Part shown: positions 27,417 to 40,918 of the stretch, piece by piece | Layout: each line of letters begins with the position of its first letter | Numbering within the stretch: the stretch's first letter is position 1 | Assembly: GCF_000004075.3 (NCBI RefSeq) | Contig: NC_026660.2 | Coordinates: 5,394,001-5,458,000 of the forward strand | DNA: 64,000 bases | Source: Cucumis sativus | Lineage: Eukaryota; Streptophyta; Magnoliopsida; Cucurbitales; Cucurbitaceae | Reading direction: 5' to 3' | Notes under the pieces: generated by a model | Told to the model about the DNA's origin: nothing | Databases searched by the model: none | Seen by the model: only the letters and a program-made list of their open reading frames with translations | Translations under genes and position numbers: made by a program

Positions 27417-30400
27417 CTAAACAAGTCTTTTGATCCTTCCCAAACAGTTATCTTCAGGTTTTGAATGTGGTAGATACCTAATTGGACTTTCTGGATTAAC
27501 CCTTTCCAACCTGACCACAAAAACAACCCGATTCAGTATATCCTCGTTTCGTCGGGAAAATAAGTCAAAAAGAATAAAAAAATTAATTAAATTTGATTAA
27601 GAGAGCTTGATCTCACTTATAATTGAGGAGAAAATAATGGAGAAAGACAGAGATTTCAAGTTTTGCAAGATCGTTTCCGGGACACAATCTACTTCCTGCT
27701 CCAAATGGGAGAAAGCTTCCTGCTTTTGGTATGAAATCCTGAACGTTCACATTACGTATATTAGTGAGATTACATGTCTATATGCTTAAAAAAAAAAAAA
27801 GAGTAGTGAATTATGTAAATATGTGTTTGTTCTTACGTCCCATCTTGAAGGATTAAATTCTCTCGGGTCTGGATAAGTTTCAGAATCGAAGTGAACACTT
27901 CTAAACCAAACTAGAACTTTCCAACCTTTTGGAATGGTATAGCCTACATTGAAAAGAAAAGAGAGAAGGCTATTACTTAATTTATAAGCTATATATGTAC
28001 AAATAATGGATAATACCATATGATATGATAAAGATAAAGTTTGGACATGAAAATGAATGGAACTAACCACTAATTTTAACATCATGCTTTGCCTCTCGAA
28101 AGACAGTGAGTGAGAATGTTACCACTCGTAGTGTTTCATCGATCACCTACAAAAATTTACACCATTTATCATAAACGTTGATAGTTCAACTTTTGGTTTT
28201 GATTAGTAAATAATTTAAGAGTAGTTTTGTAAAAAAAATAAAAGGTAACAAATTAAACATATATATATGTATACCTTTGAAAGATAGGGCATTTGTCGAA
28301 CTTCCTTGAGAGTTAAACCCTTCTGCCCCACAGGTCGTTTTTTTATCATCTCTTCTTGCTCGGCCTAATTTTTTCTTTTCAAAGTTAGATCATATATTTA
28401 TATATTTTTGGCTTAAATTATATATACTTAATTACCTTGGCCTTTTGAAGAAAATGGGGATGTTGTTGTAAGAAAATGGTAGCCCACATCATAGTATGAC
28501 CTGAAGATTCATGGCCTGCATTCAAATACATTATCAAGACATCAATTATTTCTTCATCACTTAGCCTTCTTCCATCTTCATCTTCAGCTTCTAGCAAAGC
28601 ATCCAGCATATCTCTTTTCATTGTTTTTGAATTCTCCTTCCTCTCTCTTTCCATCCTTCTCCCTCTCACAATTGATCCAAATGTTGCCTCAAGATTTTTT
28701 CGTGCCTAGTAATTAAGTTACAAGTTTAGTGTTACCTTGAGTATTAGTCTCAGAAAAATTTAGAAAGTTCATAAACTAAACCGAATAATTTGCATATATG
28801 TCTGACCTTGAGTGCTTTATAGTAAGCAAAACCAGGAATGTTGATGGCCATAGCTCTGACTCCAAGATTAAGCATCGTGTACTCTCTCTCCAAAGCCTCC
28901 ATTATTGTCTCACTTTCAGAGCTAAGAAATATATACATAATGATCTTAAAGGTAAGCTTTCTGAGCTCTGTTAAGAACTCTATTTCTCCCATATTACCCC
29001 ATTTGTCCAAGGAAGAAACCACAATCTTTTCTATGTAAGTGAGGTAGGTGGCCAAAGCGTCGTAACCGTTGACCGGAGCAGCGGTTATACGGCGGAGCCG
29101 CTTGTGTTCTTGGTTAGAAATGCCAATGAAAGAGTTTTCCCCTATGAGTTTCATGGTGGAAGGAGGCCATCCTGAGCCAAAAGCTTCATCATCATTCAAA
29201 ACTCTTTTACATGCTTCTGCTGAAGTTACAATCACACTTGGACTTCCAAACATGAAGGCTTTGTACATTCCTGTATTTCCATACCTAAAACAAAAGAAAT
29301 ACACAAACGTATATTTCAAATTTGTTCCGTTCTAGTCTCTAAACGTTTATATGATCTTTTCTATTTAACCATTTATTTTAATCGTCTCTAAAAACAAAGA
29401 TTTTGAATTGATGTTACGTTACTTTAATTTTCTGCACTAAATTTTTGTTTTACTCTATTTTGGTCATCTTCAAGTATGAATCAAAATGTTTTGAGACAAA
29501 AACGAAAAACAAAGAAATTCATGAACATTTCAAAAGTTCAATAACAAAAATAAGTATCCTCATGGTATTATCTAAACTTGCTTTTTGGGGTGTACTACCG
29601 AAAACATCTCTAAACTTGATTGACTCATGCGTAGTATCTTCATCATACCCTAATTCAAAAGGGATGCAAGGACTAACTTAAGATTTAAAATATGTTTTTA
29701 GTAAAAAGAAAAATACTAACATCGAGAAAGTTCATTGTCTCAATCTCTTCTCTTAAAGACTAAATTGAAAGCTTAAGAATCTAACTAGGCTATAAACATT
29801 TACAAAGTGAAAAATGTTTTCTAGAAACCAATTTGAAAGTTCAATCACCATGTTAGACACTCACTAAAGTTTTGAAACAAAAAAGTTTTGAAGACTAAAT
29901 TTATAACTAACCCTCTTAAACATCAAACTAAAAAGATAACAAGAAGCATTAAAACTAGTGGAGTTGTACCATATATATATATATAAATAGAGAAAGTTAA
30001 AAAGAAAGGGAATAACAAGAAAAACAAAAGATTATGTTCATACAATAAAGAAAAGGTAAAAGAATCAAAATCTTCAGAGCACTGAGATTGAAAACAAAAA
30101 CCACTTTGCAGACATTTCCAAATGCAAATAGACATCAAAGCATAGGCAATATAACACAACACACCATTTTAAATTTGGAACAAATTGAAAAGAGTGGTTT
30201 ACACAAACTTGGGTACACCCACCAAACAAAATAAAGTAATTCATAAGTCATTATTATTTATCCCAACAAATCTTTTCCACAAATTTGAAAAAAGGTGTTT
30301 CACTTATTATTAGAAAACGACAAACACAAATAAATAAATAAATAAATAATCATAATCATAATCACAATAATACCAAAAAAAAAAAAAAGTTCAAAAAAAG

Positions 30401-33337
30401 AAATATATATTATTAAACGTTTTCTCAAATATTTCTTGGGGCGAGATGGCAAAGTTAGGTTTACCCGAAACGATACTCCTTGGAGAACCGAAACCGAAAC
30501 CGACGCAGCAAAGCTTTGTCTCATAGCTCCGATTAAATATATCTTTTACACTTTTCTTCTTCTTCTCTATAATTTCACATTGGTGCTTATCATTAGCTAT
30601 TCTCTCATTTAGTCCTTCACAATTTTACCAATTATTTTAAGTGGTTGGGATTCTATTATAAGTAGCTTCATCTATCCCTAAACTTAAACTAGAATGTGTT
30701 TTGAATCTGAATCTTAGGAGCTATTTGTTTGAGAGCCATTAAAAGCGTTTTAAGGTCATTAAGAAGGTGTTTCTAAAACCCATATACCAATATGAGCTAA
30801 GTTTGTGATTCTTATGGGTTTCACGTAAGCAGTAACGATATAAATTATCTGAAACATATTTAGATAAAAATAATAAAAGTAGAGTAGGATTGGCCTAACC
30901 GCGACGGCAATAGAGACGAAATGACCGTTTTGAATAAAGAGATGTATTTTTGCCATGCCGCTCTGATTTTCCAATGACTTTTACAACTATGGATTTTTCT
31001 TCTCCCTCTTATTTTATTTTTTCATTCTTTTTTTACGTAATTTTTAATAATATATATGTTTTTAAAAATTGTTTGTAATAATATCATTTCTAGTTTGATT
31101 ATAATTTAAAAGTAAAATGAAAAATTAATATATATATATATATATATATATTAATTATAGAAAATTGCTAAATTAATAAATTTACTTTTGAATTTTTCTT
31201 TAAAAAAACTTCTATAATACACGTAAAAAATATCCTCGTTGAGAATTCAAACTACAAACCTCGTAAATCTAAAACATATTAGGAAAATTCAAAATTTTCT
31301 TTTACAAAAGTACTAGAGAGTATATTAAATACTTTTTATAAAGATTCAAAGTTTATTATAGTAACTATTGGAGACATCGATAGAAACTTATCAATATCTA
31401 TTAATATTTGTTATCAATAGAATCTAAAATTTTTACTATATTTTGTGAATATTTTTGTTTATTTTGTTATATTTAAAAGTGTCTTCCAATAAATGAAGTT
31501 GTTTTTGTAACTTCTATGGACAATTATTTTTTCTCAATCTTATAGAGATATGAATTAAAATGAGAAGGCTTTCTAAAGTGCATAAAGTTGCTGTCACAAT
31601 ATATATTCTATATATTATTTAGGATCCTTATCATTTCCATGAAAACCTTTTTAAAGTTGACTATAAGAAATAAAATACTAATTTTCTAAGAAAATGGTAA
31701 AAAATTACAAAATGAACTAAATATTAATTTTTGTCTTAAAATGTAAATAATTAATTTTCTTATCATTTTCTTTTTTAAAAAAGACCTTTCTTTTCTATCC
31801 TAAAAAGGAGTTTTCATTGGAATGGTAGTGTTCAATATAATAGAGTACTAGGTTTTCTTCTTTTAAATAAATAAAGTACTAGGTTTAACAAAGGTGTGTA
31901 TTTTATTTCTTTCTAGTTTTTATTTAATCTCTACAATTCAAAATAATATTTTAATTTTATCGATAAAATTTTGAATTTTATTTCAATTTTATCCATGTTA
32001 TTTTTATTAAATACTCACTAAAATTAAAGATGTATTAATGTTATATTAATTAATTAAAAATAAAGTAAAATGGTTACATTTTTTAATTTAAAATTTAAAA
32101 TTTAAAAAGTGTGTTAAAGTTAAATCTTCTTTTATGGACTATTATTTATATCTAAAAAATATTAAAAGATGGGTCAAAATTTAAAAAAACAAAAAATAGA
32201 TTTTTCAAAAGGTGGGATTAAGAAATAATTAATATTGTATAAAAGTTTGAATAAAATAAAATAAAATAAAATCATATCATATCTAATAGTTAAATTTAAA
32301 AATATTTGTCCTAATCTTAAACTACACTAATATATCTCATGAAAACTACTAGAGGGTCCACTCATAGAACTTCTATAGTATGTATTTTTTGAATCACTTT
32401 AGAAAACAAATCTAAGAAGTATGAAAACATATTGGACTTGATAGATTATTGTGTAACTAATCAAATTTGTCATTTAAATTTTTTTAAAGAAAATGCTAAA
32501 TTGGAAAATAATCTTAAACAAAATTATCATTGACTATAGAAATAATAAAGGGTGTGGTACTCAAAACCACTAAAATCAAGAAAATAAAAGTAGATGATAC
32601 CTCAAACAATAAAATTCAAACATTTAAAAGTACTATAATAGTCTAATGAACTTTTAATTTATGGTTCAATAAGTGGTGCATGTAGACTTATTTGACTATG
32701 TATAGACATATTTATATAGATAATGACCTATTAGAAATTGACACATTTAAGAAAAATTTAGGAATGAAAACTTTTTCGTACTAATAATTAATATGGCATC
32801 CAATGACTACCATGAGAGTAACGAAGATATACGAAGTTGGACAAACCTAAAGTATTATTATTTACTTAAAAGAAATTACTATGGCTACTTTTGATCATAT
32901 ATATATATATATATTTGCTTCAAACTTATTGTTCTGATATTGTGGTATCGTCTAAGAGATACGACAATGTCTTATTGGAATAAAAACAAAAACGTATTTT
33001 TTTTATTAAAAAGAAAAGAAGAACCATTTCTAGTATTATTAGTATAGCAAAATTTATAAACTCCATAGGTGCATATGAATAAAGAAAGAAAGAAAGAAAG
33101 AGACAAAGAGAGAGAGAGAGACCTGGAAAGGAAGGAGTCCATGAAAGAATCAGGATAAGGAGACTTGAAAGCTCTTAGAAAAGACCACATATTGCCAATG
33201 AAGGGCCAGCCGAGGTTGCCGGGCGGTAGGGCGAAGCGTTTCGAACCCAACTGGGCGGTTTCGTAGAGCAAGTGGTTTGCATTCTTGAGAAGCCAGAGGA
33301 GGAAGGGGATCACTGCCAGGAGCACTGCGGTGTACAT
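27417..33337 (-). CDS. KAO: ent-Kaurenoic acid oxidase, cytochrome P450 of the CYP88A type
   Basis: P450 that in this family converts ent-kaurenoic acid to GA12 in three oxidations, an early committed step of gibberellin synthesis at the endoplasmic reticulum. Minus-strand exons: 33337-33123, 29284-28807, 28705-28436, 28364-28275, 28146-28068, 27943-27837, 27738-27617 and 27510-27417. They join in frame to 484 aa, the usual family length. Residues 1-20 form a membrane anchor, followed by the [11 protein letters not shown] hinge. The I-helix motif AGHESS (294-299), K-helix E355-x-x-R358 and heme loop [10 protein letters not shown] with ligand Cys432 are intact. The start is the ATG just before the anchor. 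An open frame runs in phase upstream to 33652 but resembles leader sequence. Intron 1 is 3.8 kb and begins in a CT repeat. CYP88L members of cucurbit triterpene pathways are close relatives, but the anchor, MYKAFMFG and [13 protein letters not shown] stretches fit CYP88A best. Confidence 0.9.
31123..31155. repeat. (AT)n palindrome in intron 1 of the KAO gene
   Basis: An alternating AT run flanked by aatta and taatt forms one continuous self-complementary stretch of about 30 bp. Confidence 0.85.
31338..31495 (+). repeat. Diverged dispersed repeat with an end resembling tgttatatttaaaag
   Basis: The right end (tttattttgttatatttaaaag) appears as its reverse complement at about 54352-54410. Looser relatives lie at about 1690-1880, 19660-19712 and 53470-53535. 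Gatagaa and tatcaat words recur inside. It looks like an old non-autonomous element family. The boundaries are approximate. Confidence 0.4.
33080..33120. repeat. (AAAG)n / (AG)n microsatellite at the KAO exon 1 donor
   Basis: On the coding strand this is a CT-rich run that begins at the GT of intron 1 (33122-33121). The donor GTCTCTC is therefore part of the microsatellite itself. Confidence 0.9.
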
Positions 33338-34779
33338 TTTAGGGGAAGGCCGGGAAGGAGGAAGAGAAGGGTGAAGGTTGAAAGGGGATTGAGTTATGGG
33401 TTGATACTTATAATAATTATAAAAGAGAGAGAATTGGGAATTGAGAATTGAGAATTGAGAATTATATTTTGGGAGTTTTTTTGTTTTTGAGAAACTGTCG
33501 TTTAGTGAGTTGGAGTTTGATTCTTTGTATATTGCATTTTGTACAAAACATGTGAAAGGTAGAATGGATTTTGTTTTTGTGAAGTTTGGTGCTAAAACAT
33601 TACAACCAATTACACCCCCATGCAACCCTTTTTTTTCCCCTTTTCGGTCCAATTTGGTCGTTTTCTAGTTACAATTACACTCTTAAATTGGTAAAATTCC
33701 CATCGTCAAACTTTCAATGACTTGAAATAGTTCGTATAATTTTTCAGTATACATATTTTAATTACCCTTTTTTATTTGAAGGATAAATTTGTTAGCCTCT
33801 TCTAGGATGTGTTGTTTTATTAATTAGTGTTTGGATTGTATCAAGGCTAATCTACGTTGTTCCTAAAAATAAATGCTAAACTTTTTACATCTTAGATATT
33901 TCTTAGGTTTGAGGTTCTTTTCTTACAATATTTTTTTTGGAGAAAGAAAAATCCTAACAATTTTATTTTGGTTGTTGAGTTGAAAATGGGACATCCCATG
34001 GTAAACATAACTTTAAATACATCAACCACATAACATATAAGTATTGACAACCACTAGATCGATCCATCATTAATTATTATTGTCTAGTCGTTATTTGTAC
34101 TTGCTATCACACATGTATATCTGTTTATATAATTTATTTTGTAAAGTTCCTTTTGTTATTACTGAATAAAGATGTGTTTAATTAATTATAACATCACTAT
34201 CTTAATTAAATTTGCCAATTGTATTGTTAAATCAATTTTGGAGGTTAATAGAGTTATGATAAGATTTGACACGTACATGGGTTCTTTTATTGATTAAATT
34301 AAATGTTATTTCATTTGTCTAATCAATGACAAACTTTATAATTTTTTATGTGCTTTTTCCAATTACTAAATAATTGAAAATACAATTAAAAATGAAAAAC
34401 AAAAGTGGAAATGTTGTAATATGTGAGATATGAAGGATAGAACAAAGATGAGATCTAAAACGTAAAAAAGAATGATCATTGATAAAATTGATATTAGAAA
34501 TTGAACTCAAAAACCCTAAATCAAACCCACATTCATTTATTTTTATTTCATTTCATTCCAAAAGTTGCAAAGCCATCTCATTGTAGCAAAATAGACTGCC
34601 ACTAGATGGGATGCAACTTTTTGAAACTCTTGTTGTTTAATTAATACAAATTAAAGGATTAGGTAATTTTGTAATAATTCATTTTTTTATTTAAGAAAAT
34701 GAACTATATTTTAATTAATTTAAAAGTATAATGGAGTTAAGATTATGTCATGTCCAACCACAAGTTATTCTTTGACATG

Positions 34780-34816
<37 letters not shown>

Positions 34817-36723
34817 CCTTGGGACTGATGCTTTATATATCTTTAATAATAATATGTTTGAAATAGTTCAAGGCATTCAATATATTTATTCCCACGAATC
34901 ATTACAAAATATATACTATAAAAAAGTCATCCTTGCCTTATATTGAGGTCTCTTTGTTGATAGTGCTATAGTTTTAAAAGGAAAACATTTGGCTCTACTT
35001 GATTTGCACATATATGTGTAACCCTCCTTCCATTCAATTAAAATGTGATATGTGTAAAGTATAACATAGACTATATACTTAATATTGCTCTTTTTTAAAT
35101 TAGAAAGAGAATTATTAATTGAAACTTAACAACTGACAATGTTAAATTACATAATTAAATGTCACAAACTAAAATTAATCTTTCAAATCATATTAAGTCA
35201 TTTGATTGTGACCAAGAAACTTGAAAATTGTAATTGTTCCTATACTATTGCATTATATCCTCAAAATCCATTTTATAACTTGTCTCTATAATTACATGTG
35301 TTCTCAACTTTGTAAGGTGGAGAGAAAAATGAATTTTGAAGTGAATTGTAGCAATAATATATCATATCATGATATATTATATAGGTCATATATCCATTAT
35401 TATTAAAAGAGAAAAAGAGAGATTTATTGAGAACACACTCTAGACCTCATATATGTAAAGTAGAATTAATAGAGCATATCTAAAGTTGTTAATAAAAGTT
35501 CAAGTGTACTGATCAAAGATTCATGGTTGAGAATTATTTTATATTTCATGGTCCTACTCAAATAGATTTGGACAATAGTATGTGACATTGTTATAAAACC
35601 TATAATTGAACATTTTAATTAATCCATTGATTTAACCAACAACTATAATATAATTAAATTGACATATATATATACTCCTTTTGAAAGAGAGAGAGAGAGA
35701 AGAATATAGGAAAAAAAAAGATAATGGGTCCTTAAAAGAGAATGAAGCAAAGGACAATACATATCCTATCCAATCTTAAAACTTTGTTCTAAAAAACTAT
35801 CATAATGTCTTTAGATCTATATCTTATATACACTCATTCCTAACCATCACTTTTTGTTGGTAACAAAAACAAAAATGTTAGCTACCATTGGGCATATATG
35901 GTTTATAACCCTCTTCACCTTCATCTTCATCTTTCATCTTTCATCATTCATCTTTCATCTTCATCATTCTTCCACTTGTTTAATTTCCCTACATATGTTT
36001 GCCTTTTAACATTACATATTAAGGATTTTAGCTAGTTGGAATGCTCTGTATGTTTTATTATATCTTCATGTACTCTACCTATATATATAAGTTCATCATC
36101 TATTTAACTTTATCAATCAATTTTATTATATGCTACTCCAATTCAATTAATACAACCAACTTTTATATTTCTTTTATTCATTACGTCGAGATGTTTAAAA
36201 TTCTAATGTCCCACGTTTAAAAAGTCTGATCCTAATGAAAACATACAAGTCACTCAACTTTAAAAAGCGTAAATTAAAGCTTAGCCCTTGTCATACGTTT
36301 AATGTTCTCAAAATACTATTTTGACATTATTTAGGTTAATTCGACTCAAAGAGAGATAAATCACCGACTTCTAGGCTAAATTTAGAAGTAGATGTGAGCA
36401 CGATAGACCGAAAAATCAAAGTCGGTCGATCAAAAAGCGAGAGAGGTCGGTTTTAGAAAGCTTCAAATCGAAAATTTTCAGAAAGTATTTACCTGACAGA
36501 CTGACCGACTGACATTCTTGGATGTCAAAGTCGATTTGACATTTTATTAAATTGACCATGATTGATTTGGGATTGATTTAAGAAAAAAAAAGACCGACTC
36601 CGATGAACCGATGATCAATTAGAAGGGTACACTAGAAGGGGTGAAAAATGCAATTATATCAAAGTTGATGTCCTAAAGAAGAAAAGTAAAAGAGAAAAAG
36701 GGATTTGGGGGCGAAACTCCGTG
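33338..36723. other. Intergenic region between the divergent KAO and NDUFAF3-like genes
   Basis: The left part (33338 to about 33650) should be KAO leader and promoter, with a TATA-like tttataattattataag near 33403-33423 on the coding strand. The middle is AT-rich and contains an (AT)14 run (34784-34812). A CTT/CAT-rich patch at 35920-35965 holds a short unremarkable frame. No gene is supportable. The right edge is the NDUFAF3-like promoter. Confidence 0.5.
34784..34812. repeat. (AT)n microsatellite
   Basis: About fourteen alternating AT units in intergenic DNA. Confidence 0.95.
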
Positions 36724-39564
36724 ATGGGGACAGAGGGCCTGAGAAAAATGGCGGCAAGGCAGAAAGCGGTGGCGACACTGCTTAATCTAATTAGAACCCT
36801 TAAAAACGATCGCCGGAAGCCTGGTTTCAGCCAGCCTCTGCCGTCGTTGAGACGTGCCTTTTCACTTTTACGATCAGATCAATCTCATCGACAATGTCCC
36901 TGAAGATCAGCTTCGTTTTCAACGGTACTGCCCTAACTTCTCCTTTTTGTCTTTTGCATCGATTTCTTTCCTCAATTTTATATCTTTGACTCTTTTATGC
37001 GGGGATTTAAGGTATACTGAGACGGGGTTCACTGTGAATGGAGTGGATTATGAGGGCAGCTTGCTTTGTGTTGGGAATTTGTTGATGTCTTGGACTCCTA
37101 AGAAATTTTCGGAAATTACGTCTGATAGGTTTGCTTTGCATTTCTTGTTCCTAACTTACAATACTCGATTTACTTCTTTTGTTCTTTTTGGTGATTGAAA
37201 TGTTTTTTTTTTTTTTGCAGCTTATCTATCTTCCAGATTGTGCGCCCTATTACAGGTAAAATCTGTTGTTGTGTTCGGAAAATGTGTTGAATTATTGGTC
37301 ATTGTTGAAGTAGTTTTAATACGAGTGTCTAAAGATACCTAGATTTGACGTTTCTATTGAAATGTGTTTATTACTAAAGGACGTCTGTGATTTTCCTTGG
37401 CAATTGGTGCCCAAATGTTATATGGTAAGTTGTATTGTCCTGTCAGATTATTGAGGTGAAGTGCAAGCTGGCCCGCGACTGTGGACGAGTAAGGTTCTTG
37501 GACTAGTTTTTCTGTGCTTGAGCATGAGCAAGACTTTAACTTTATCATTCCTTTCCTTCTTTCAATACTGTAACATGTGGGGTAAGATTTTCACGTCTGC
37601 CTTAGACGAGGATATCTTGTGAGATAGTGCAGGTTTGTGGCCTAATTGTTCCTTTGAAGTATCCCACAATACAACCATGCCTTAGTTTTGCTGTTTAATA
37701 ATTAGATTTTTGATAATTTGACTCGTGTACCTAGTTAAAAATGTAGACGGATCTGAAGCTTTTAAACAGGAAGATGATGAGGATTTTTTTTTCTTCACTC
37801 TTTCTCGTTTTTTTCTTCCTTCTTTCTCTTTCGGCTGATAAGCAAGTCTACCCTCCATATATTTTGATTATGCTAGAAGAGGGAAGAGGACCAAATGAGA
37901 TATTTACATCAGCTAGCTAATGTTGTAAGGGACGTGTAATATGTTGTAGAGGAGATGGGAGAATGAATCTAGAATTCGCAAATTTGTTATTGAGAAAGGG
38001 AGGAATAACATAATTAGAGTGGACTCGTAATATTTATCAATTAAAAGCTTCTTGAATATGTGAAAGATTTGCACTTTTCAGCCATTGAATGAATTACCCA
38101 AGACCTAAACTCTTGTTTCTTTATTCTTTCTCTGATTCTGAGATGAGGATGTCAAGTGTACGTTTCTGTTAACAAGGTTTATGGTTTTCTTTCTTAGGCA
38201 TTCTTCTAGAATCTGACATGAGAGATTACTTCCATTTAAAGTTGAATGCATAAGCTAGCCTGTAAACCAAATATTCTGTTTATTTTCGAGCTCTGCCGTC
38301 ATCATCTTAGTGCCGTGTATTGTTCATATTTGCTCTTTGCTAGCACATTTTTGTTGATTTCTACTGTCAACTGATTAATTTTCTTAATTTTAATTTTTTT
38401 TAAATCTTTCTTATTGTCAGAAATTCTAATACTTGGCTGTGGGAGATATACTGAACCAGTAAATCCTGAATTGAGGCAGTTCATTCGTTCCACTGGCATG
38501 AAGTTGGAAGCTGTAGACACGGTACTTTTGGTTTGAAATTATGTTGTTTGTCGAATTTGTCTTGATCCATAAGATAATTACTTTTCATGCATCTGAAAAT
38601 CAAGATTTTGAGCTATCTTATGGATCTGTGACTATTGGTGGGAAACAGTATATTCTTTGTTTAGGATAAGAAAATAGGTGGGAAAACATCCACCAACCAT
38701 AATAGCCTCGTCAAAAGAGATTGTAGTGGGTTACTGTATTGTCTAGTTTGTGATAAGATAAATTAACGTGTCATCAATTCACCAGTAACATCCTCTTTTC
38801 CTTACAATCCCTTGATCAGATGGGTATTAAAGACTTTTTAGTGTAGGATATTAAAAACCACATGTTTCTTCATCAATAAAAAGAAAAGAAAAAAAAACTA
38901 ACCCACATGATGTAGTGGAAATAGGATCTGAATTATAGGTGATATTTGAGAATGATGTTAAGTTCAACTGTTCAAGAACTATCTTTAGAGCCATATGTCA
39001 ACTTTTGCTTAAGAAAGAAACAAGTGGGTTGTTGTTGAGTAAATTACCAATTACAATGATCAACCGGGGACTTGCTAGTTTAAACAGTGGGCTGTTTGGA
39101 ATCTCGAATGGTCTCATTTTGTCTAAATTTAACTAGTTTTTGACACGATGGATAATTTGTTACTGTAGATCAAGTAGTTATCTGCACTCTCTCTTTCTCT
39201 CAAGGCAAATCATCCATGTCCAGCAATTCTCTTCATATCCTATGTATTTCCGTACACTACAAACCTAATCGATATTTGATATTTGAAAAATGAGGGTACT
39301 TCAGATATAGGGCAGAATTATGCACTCTACTTGGGAAGAGGGCTGTCTCTTCTTGTACAACTACTTTTCACTTAACCTTTAACCTCAGACCTTGGGGGGT
39401 TGAGAGTACATGTATAGACCAGTTGACCTATGTTCGAGTTGGCATGTTTATCCTTAACAAAGCTTTGTTATTTGCAGAGAAATGCGGCATCAACTTATAA
39501 TATCCTAAATGAGGAGGGTAGAATTGTAGCTGCAGCGCTTCTGCCTTATGGAGTTTCTTCATGA
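36724..39564 (+). CDS. NDUFAF3 / Mth938-domain protein (complex I assembly factor 3-like) with a one-base frame break
   Basis: Small protein of the Mth938/DUF498 family. In animals NDUFAF3 helps assemble mitochondrial respiratory complex I, and the plant member is inferred to be similar. Exons: 36724-36924, 37012-37128, 37221-37255, 38421-38521 and 39478-39564. Exon 1 begins MGTEGLRKMAARQKAVATLL, basic and amphipathic like a mitochondrial presequence. It reads to SLRRAFSL in frame 1, but the continuation YDQINLIDNVPEDQLRFQ is in frame 2, so one surplus T is present in the T-run at 36866-36869. Everything downstream joins in frame: VNGVDYEGSLLCVGNLLMSW, LILGCGRYTEPVNPEL and ASTYNILNEEGRIVAAALLP before the stop. 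Without the extra base the product would be about 179 aa, normal for the family. A sequencing or assembly slip is as likely as a real mutation. With the break, translation would end about 60 codons in. Confidence 0.8.
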
Positions 39565-40918
39565 CCCACCGCCCAGAGCCAGACTCGGTTGTTGTTATGG
39601 ATGCCTCTAAATTGCAGGATTCTTCTACCTCTCAAATCTTACAAGTATTACTTAGCGCTTTGATCTCTACTCATTTGTAGACTGACTACAACTATCGAGT
39701 CACTTGGTCCTTTTTGCTGTATAGATATACTGTTATTGTCATAACCTGCCATCAAGAATTTTGGCAATAAGCTTTTGGCAGCTTATATACATTCAAGAAA
39801 AATTAAGTTTACACTATCTATTTCCTGATTATCTTATCTTGGAATCTGGCCCTTTCAATTGAATTCCCTTTCAAGGGGAAGGATTTTGGTAGGGCTAAAA
39901 TCACTTTCAATTAACCATCATGTTGCTGAAAATTCATTTCTCGTATTCTTTTTCTTCTTTTGATAGGTTTTTGGAATCAATTCTTTTCACTGATGAGTTG
40001 TTTGTGAGATTCACTAAGGTGTGCACAAGCTGACTCATACATTTTAAAATGGTGAGATATCCGAATGAAGAAAAATTTAGCACTTAAACTATTTGGAGCT
40101 CTCTGTCAAGAAAAAAGAATTCACGTATGACAGACCATTGGGTGTGTAGATCCTCCATTTGGTGGCCATAGCTTTTAAGATTTGAGATAGTTTGGTATCT
40201 TTCAAAATCATGAATTCAAACTCTTAGTCTTAAGTCAGAGATTTCATAATCTGAACTTTTCTTTTTTCCCTCGCAAAATCTGATCATACGAGTCTTATGT
40301 ATGGTACGAAGTGCAACAAATATGGCCTAGTGGTGATTGAGATGAAGTGGAAATGTTAAAAGTAACTTTGTTGGGATAAGTTCAAACACAATGATAACTA
40401 CCTATGTTGGATATTTCAATTTCTAGGACTTCTCTAACAATCAAAACAACTCTTTTATTTTTTGTATCTATAAACTTAACGTTTAAAAATAATAAATAAT
40501 TATTAAACAATACCTAAAATGTGGAAAAATTACTGTAATTGTTACGAGAATCATATTAAACCAAATTACAAATTAAGATATCCTACGATACAAGTTGTTG
40601 TCTTTAAACTAAGATATAATATTCGTAGTTAGCAACTAAGAGATATGTAGTACCAATTTTTCATTCTTACTATACTAAAAAAATGCAAGAAAAAGAAAAG
40701 AAGATTTTTTGGAATTGATAATTTCCAAATGACCATAACAAATAGACTTGAGTCGCAACCACATCTTGCCAATTACAATATTATTAACTCGAAAAACATC
40801 CTAAAATAGGGGCAAAAATTTATCATATACCCCAACTATATTACAACTTTTTCTATACTAAACAGGGAATTCATCAGTTTGAATTAGTATTTTATTGTCA
40901 CACCATTGTAAACTTCTC
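39565..40918. other. Intergenic region between two convergent genes
   Basis: The NDUFAF3-like gene and the DnaJ-type zinc-finger gene end facing each other, so this 1.35 kb should contain both 3' untranslated regions. No further coding sequence is visible. Confidence 0.5.

Noticed and set aside
32972-33652. Longer KAO start at 33652 (226-codon open frame)
   Set aside because: The added N-terminus is low-complexity and absent from P450s. The ATG at 33337 sits right before the membrane anchor. The frame also runs past the exon 1 donor into intron sequence.
35878-36010. Small hydrophobic frame starting MLATIGHIWF as a secreted-peptide gene
   Set aside because: The interior is a CTT/CAT repeat giving low-complexity Phe/His/Ile, and there is no conserved peptide motif at the end.
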